Below are positions 5,710 to 9,248 of a stretch of 9,248 nt of DNA, piece after piece. The stretch is taken from contig JAEWIK010000369.1 of assembly GCA_023387135.1 (NCBI GenBank), positions 1 to 9,248 of the forward strand. Reading direction: 5' to 3'. A program made the translations under genes and the position numbers. Source of the DNA: Actinomycetes bacterium (GTDB lineage Bacteria; Actinomycetota; Actinomycetes; Propionibacteriales; Propionibacteriaceae). Under the pieces are notes generated by a model. It was given only the letters and a program-made list of their open reading frames with translations. It was not told the origin of the DNA and searched no databases. The first letter of the stretch is position 1. Each line of letters starts with the position of its first letter.

Positions 5710-6633
5710 ATGTCAGTCACCTCCGCGCTCGCGGGCACCACCCGCGCGGTGCGCAATTCGAGAGGCAGGGGAGGTCCGCGGACCTCCTGGCAAGGGGCTC
5801 TCTACGCGTTGCCCAACGCGCTGTTCGTGATCGGGCTGTTCGTCCTGCCGCTGCTGCTGGTGCTCCAGATGTCCGGCTCCAAGTGGCCGCTGCTCGGCGG
5901 CAACCAGGGCTGGAACTTCCCACAGAACTACGCCAAGGCCGTCGGTCACAGGCTGTTCGCCGACTCGGTGGTGTTCACGCTCAAGTACACGGCGCTGGCC
6001 ACTGTCCTGCTCATAGTGATCGGGCTCGCCCTGGGGTTGCTCGTGCAGGAGTCGAGTCGCTGGAAGGGCTTCCTGCGGACATCGTTCCTGCTGCCGAGCG
6101 CGCTCGGGCTGGCCTCGGCGTCCCTGCTCTTCTACGTCCTCTACTCACCGATCGCCGGTCCGTTCGCTCCCCTCATGGAGCAGTGGGGCTTCTCCTTCCT
6201 CGGCACGCCGACGGCGGCGCTGGTGTCCACCACCTTCCTCATCGTCTGGCGGTACGCGGGCTTCTACATGCTGCTGATGCTCGTCGGGCTGCAGCGGATC
6301 CCGCTCGACGTCTACGAGTCGGCCAGGGTCGACGGCGCGTCACGGGGGCAGACGTTCTGGTACGTGACGCTGCCGCTGCTCCGCTCGACGCTCGCGCTGA
6401 CCGTCGTCATGTGCGTCACGGGGTCGCTGCTGGCATTCGAGCAGTTCTACATCCTCACCAAGGGCGGGCCCGACAACTCCACGATCACTGTCGTGCAGTT
6501 GATCTACAGCGTCGCCTTCCAGGGGCAGAACGATCTCGGGATCGCCGGGGCGCTGTCGGTGATAGCGCTCATCGCCCTCGTCATCATCAACGTCGTCCAG
6601 ATCCGCGCCTTCGCGAAGGACTCCGAATCATGA
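5710..6633 (+). CDS. Sugar ABC transporter permease, MalF/UgpA type
   Basis: One half of the membrane channel of the CUT1 importer. 307 residues, six predicted membrane helices: about 31-52, 92-113, 125-146, 170-192, 225-246 and 278-299. The cytoplasmic EAA loop that docks onto the ATPase is clear at 202-224 (YESARVDGASRGQTFWYVTLP, with the invariant Gly at 209). The segment FEQFYILTKGGPDNST (243-258) is typical of MalF-like subunits. The start is ATG 5710, set by the AGGAAGG site. It lies 72 bp after the binding-protein gene, across the stem-loop, and its stop overlaps the next start by ATGA, indicating translational coupling. The N-terminal 27 residues are basic and probably disordered in the cytoplasm. 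Substrate is inferred only from the neighbouring glycosidase. Confidence 0.95.
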   Translation: MSVTSALAGTTRAVRNSRGRGGPRTSWQGALYALPNALFVIGLFVLPLLLVLQMSGSKWPLLGGNQGWNFPQNYAKAVGHRLFADSVVFTLKYTALATVLLIVIGLALGLLVQESSRWKGFLRTSFLLPSALGLASASLLFYVLYSPIAGPFAPLMEQWGFSFLGTPTAALVSTTFLIVWRYAGFYMLLMLVGLQRIPLDVYESARVDGASRGQTFWYVTLPLLRSTLALTVVMCVTGSLLAFEQFYILTKGGPDNSTITVVQLIYSVAFQGQNDLGIAGALSVIALIALVIINVVQIRAFAKDSES

Positions 6634-7502
6634 CCACCACGACCCATGCGGTGACGGCGCCGCACGCCGCAGCCCCCCGCGGCTGGCGGGACGCGGCCAT
6701 CAAGACGCCGTTCTTCGTCCTGACCACGGGCCTGGCGATCCTGTTCCTCTACCCGCTGCTGTGGACCGCCGTCGCCTCGGTGTCGCCGCGCGCGGGCACC
6801 GCGCAGGCGCAGGGCTTCGGTTTCAACAACTACCTCACCCTCGCCAACTACCAGGCGGGCATCTGGCAGTACCTGTTCAACTCCAGCTTCGTGTCCTTGC
6901 TCACGGTGGCGCTCACCCTCGTGGTGGCCACGCTCGCGGGTTACGCCTTCGCGCGCTTCACCTTCTTCGGCAAGGACGCGCTGTTCCTGGGGACGCTGGC
7001 CATCCTGATGGTGCCGTATGCGACCCTCCTGATCCCGCTGTACGTGCTGCTGAACTCGGTGGGCCTGCAGAACTCGCTGGTGGGGGTGGCGCTCGTCCTC
7101 ACGATGTTCCAGCTACCGTTCTCGGTCTTCATGATGCGGATCTCGTTCGAGTCGGTCCCCAGGGAGCTCGACGAGGCGGCGAGGGTGGACGGCGCCACCT
7201 CGTTCGGGGTGCTGACGAGGGTGTTGCTGCCGGCCGTCCAGCCGGGCCTGATCACCGTGGGCCTGTTCTCGTTCCTCGCCGCCTGGAACGACTTCATGGC
7301 GCCGCTCATCCTGATCAACGACAGCAACCGGATGACGCTGCCGCTGGCGATCTCCAACCTGCGCGTGCAGGTGCAGGGCGTCGTCGACTACGGCGCGACG
7401 GAGGCGGGAGTGGTGATCCTCGCACTGCCCTGCTGCATCATCTTCATCCTGCTGCAGCGCCACTACGTACGGGGGTTCATGTCGGGAGCGCTGAAGGGAT
7501 GA
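6630..7502 (+). CDS. Sugar ABC transporter permease, MalG/UgpE type
   Basis: The second membrane subunit of the importer. 290 residues with predicted helices at about 26-50, 86-108, 117-140, 147-167, 204-228 and 255-275. The EAA loop is at 179-207 (ELDEAARVDGATSFGVLTRVLLP), the most conserved feature and the contact site for the nucleotide-binding protein. WNDFMAPLILI (219-229) is a MalG-type signature. It starts at ATG 6630, overlapping the stop of the first permease (ATGA), and its own stop at 7500-7502 overlaps the next ATG in the same way. No ATP-binding subunit follows; such actinobacterial importers commonly share one MsiK-type ATPase encoded elsewhere. Confidence 0.95.
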   Translation: MTTTTHAVTAPHAAAPRGWRDAAIKTPFFVLTTGLAILFLYPLLWTAVASVSPRAGTAQAQGFGFNNYLTLANYQAGIWQYLFNSSFVSLLTVALTLVVATLAGYAFARFTFFGKDALFLGTLAILMVPYATLLIPLYVLLNSVGLQNSLVGVALVLTMFQLPFSVFMMRISFESVPRELDEAARVDGATSFGVLTRVLLPAVQPGLITVGLFSFLAAWNDFMAPLILINDSNRMTLPLAISNLRVQVQGVVDYGATEAGVVILALPCCIIFILLQRHYVRGFMSGALKG

Positions 7503-9248
7503 CCGGAATGTCACAGTCCAACACCATCGAGCAGGGCGGGATCCCCGTCGCCCCGAGCTCCGGGGTCCTCACCCCCCTGGGCCTGGGAGCCGTCAGGATC
7601 ACGGGCGGATTCTGGGCCGAGCGGCAACGCGTGAATGCCGAGACGTCCCTCGCCCACTGCGACACCTGGGAGCAGCGCAGCGGCTGGATCGACAACTTCG
7701 TCCGCGCGGCGGGCGGCGAGGACGCGACCCGGACCGGGATGTCGTTCTCCGACTCCGACGTGTACAAGATGCTGGAAGCGATGGCCTGGGAGGTCGCTCG
7801 CAGCGACGACCCCGTGCTCGACGCCCGCATCGAAGAGATCGCCGGCCTCATGGCGGCGGCCCAGCGTCCCGACGGCTACCTCAACACGCACTTCGACGGT
7901 CCCGGCCTGCCCGCCCGGTACTCCGACTTCGAGTGGGGGCACGAGCTCTACTGCTACGGGCACCTGTTCCAGGCCGCCGTCGCGAGGCTGCGCTCGGGGC
8001 GCCGAGGGCTCCTCGTCGAGGTCGCGCTCAAGGCCGCCGACCACGTCTGCGGCGTCTTCGGGGACGGTGGTCTCGAGGCCATCTGCGGTCACCCCGAGGT
8101 CGAGGTGGCCCTGGTCGAGTTGTACAGGGCGACGGGGGAGCGGCAGTACCTCGATCAGGCCCGCCGCTTCATCGAACGCCGCGGCCACCGGCTGTTGGGC
8201 GAGATCGAGTTCGGCGCCGACTACTTCCAGGACGACCTGCCGGTGCGCGAGGCCACAGTCTTCCGCGGGCATGCGGTCAGGGCCGGCTACCTGGCGGCGG
8301 GCGCCGTGGACGTGGCAGTGGAGACAGGCGACGACGAGTTGCTCGCCATCGTGAGGGCGCAGTACGACGCCACGCTCGCCCGCCGGACCTACCTCACCGG
8401 CGGGGTTGGGGCGCGTCACGCCGGCGAGGCCTTCGGCGAGGACTGGGAACTGCCCGCCGACCAGGCCTATTGCGAGACCTGCGCCGCCATCTCCTCTGTC
8501 ATGGTCTCCTGGAGGTTGCTGCTGGCGACCGGCGACGAGAAATACGCCGACGTCATGGAGCGCACTCTCTACAACGCCATCGCCGTCTCGCCGTCCGCCA
8601 CGGGCGACGCCTTCTTCTATGCCAACCCGCTCCACAAGCGGGTTCCAGGCCAGCCGTCCGACCCTGACCAGATCTGCCCCCGCGCGGCATCCCAGATGCG
8701 GGCGCCGTGGTTCACGGTGTCGTGCTGCCCCACGAACGTGGCGCGGTTGTTCGCCTCGATCTCGTCCCTCTGGGCGACGGTGGACGGCGCGACCCTCCGG
8801 CTGCACCAGTTCGGCGCCGGCGTGATCGACACCCGGTTGGTGGACGGGCGACGCGTCGTGCTCACGGTGCGCACCGGCTATCCGTTCGACGGCGACGTCG
8901 AGGTCGAGGTTCTGGAGGCGCCAGCGGGCGAATGGGAACTGGCGCTCAGGGTGCCGGGCTGGGCCCGGGCGAGTTTCGAGGGCCTCACGAGGTCGGGGCG
9001 GCTCGCGTCGGCGCGCAACCTGCGAGACGGCGAGCGCGTGAGGATGCACCTCGACCTCGCCCCCCGCCTGGTCACCGCCGATACCAGGATCGACGCTGTC
9101 CGCGGCTGCGTGGCGGTCGAGCGCGGGCCGCTCGTGCTGTGCCTGGAGTCCGTCGACCTTCCCGGCGGCGCGATGGTGGACGAGTTCCACCTCGACGCCG
9201 CGGCGGGGGCGCTGGCCGACGGTGACGGTGCTGCGGTGAGCGGCAGGC
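7499..9248 (+). CDS. GH127 family beta-L-arabinofuranosidase (3' end cut by window edge)
   Basis: Retaining glycosidase family whose type member, HypBA1 of Bifidobacterium longum, cleaves beta-1,2-linked L-arabinofuranose disaccharides with a zinc-bound cysteine nucleophile. 583 codons are visible; HypBA1 is about 660, so most of the protein is here. All catalytic elements are present: E310 in GEAF (equivalent to acid/base Glu322), E326 and C328 in ETC (Zn ligands Glu338/Cys340, with the same 16-residue spacing from the acid/base), and C409-C410 in SCCPTN (nucleophile Cys417 and ligand Cys418). The (alpha/alpha)6 barrel spans about 25-430 and beta domains follow (RVPGWAR 484-490; CVAVERGPLVLC 537-548). 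There is no signal peptide, so it acts in the cytoplasm on imported sugar. ATG 7499 overlaps the permease stop; ATG 7508, 9 nt after GAAGGG, is an alternative. GH146 or another DUF1680-like subfamily cannot be fully excluded. Confidence 0.9.
   Translation, partial: MTGMSQSNTIEQGGIPVAPSSGVLTPLGLGAVRITGGFWAERQRVNAETSLAHCDTWEQRSGWIDNFVRAAGGEDATRTGMSFSDSDVYKMLEAMAWEVARSDDPVLDARIEEIAGLMAAAQRPDGYLNTHFDGPGLPARYSDFEWGHELYCYGHLFQAAVARLRSGRRGLLVEVALKAADHVCGVFGDGGLEAICGHPEVEVALVELYRATGERQYLDQARRFIERRGHRLLGEIEFGADYFQDDLPVREATVFRGHAVRAGYLAAGAVDVAVETGDDELLAIVRAQYDATLARRTYLTGGVGARHAGEAFGEDWELPADQAYCETCAAISSVMVSWRLLLATGDEKYADVMERTLYNAIAVSPSATGDAFFYANPLHKRVPGQPSDPDQICPRAASQMRAPWFTVSCCPTNVARLFASISSLWATVDGATLRLHQFGAGVIDTRLVDGRRVVLTVRTGYPFDGDVEVEVLEAPAGEWELALRVPGWARASFEGLTRSGRLASARNLRDGERVRMHLDLAPRLVTADTRIDAVRGCVAVERGPLVLCLESVDLPGGAMVDEFHLDAAAGALADGDGAAVSGR

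Noticed and set aside
5634..6629. Upstream in-frame extension of the second permease (622-codon frame from 5634)
   Set aside because: The extension is simply the open frame overlapping the first permease gene and is Arg/Ala-rich. The real start is the ATGA overlap at 6630.
7511..9190. 559-codon open frame on the minus strand opposite the GH127 gene
   Set aside because: It is a GC-rich shadow frame: composition dominated by Gly/Val/Glu/Arg/Asp, no recognisable domain. The plus-strand frame has all GH127 catalytic motifs.

Overview
This is a high-GC actinobacterial window. Codon usage is strongly G/C at third positions, and the gene neighbourhood radA - disA - membrane-anchored protein - mutY is typical of Actinobacteria. 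A propionibacterial relative is plausible but is my inference. I see no mobile elements, tRNA/rRNA genes or CRISPR.

Left half (1-4190), genome maintenance and c-di-AMP. The window opens inside mutY, an A/G mismatch adenine glycosylase on the minus strand with its C-terminus cut off by the edge. It is transcribed divergently from a small membrane-anchored, Ser/Thr/Pro-linker extracytoplasmic protein (890-1546). That gene converges on disA, the diadenylate cyclase (1593-2657, minus), which lies downstream of radA (2731-4143, minus), the RecA-like branch-migration helicase. radA has a near-perfect copy of the mycobacterial RecA-independent DNA-damage promoter (the PafBC-type motif), placed so that the transcript would start at the ATG. 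mutY and the 890 gene also have a TANNNT box 6 nt before the start codon and no Shine-Dalgarno, so three of the four genes here look leaderless.

Right half (4190-9248), sugar uptake and hydrolysis. Divergent from radA is a plus-strand operon. It holds a CUT1-type solute-binding lipoprotein (4342-5637), two MalF/MalG-type permeases (5710-6633 and 6630-7502) and a GH127 beta-L-arabinofuranosidase (7499 to beyond the window end). A recognisable promoter (TGGACA-18-TAGGTT) is followed by a 14-bp palindrome over the expected transcription start, a likely repressor operator. A very strong GC hairpin separates the binding-protein gene from the permeases, and the last two junctions are ATGA overlaps. 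There is no ATPase gene, so a shared MsiK-type ATPase elsewhere probably energises uptake. The likely logic is import of an arabinofuranose-containing oligosaccharide and its cytoplasmic cleavage by a cysteine/zinc glycosidase.

Most of this is recognisable biology rather than a new system. The most interesting signals are regulatory: the damage-type radA promoter, the leaderless starts, the confinement of CTAG to promoters, the operator palindrome and the intercistronic hairpin.
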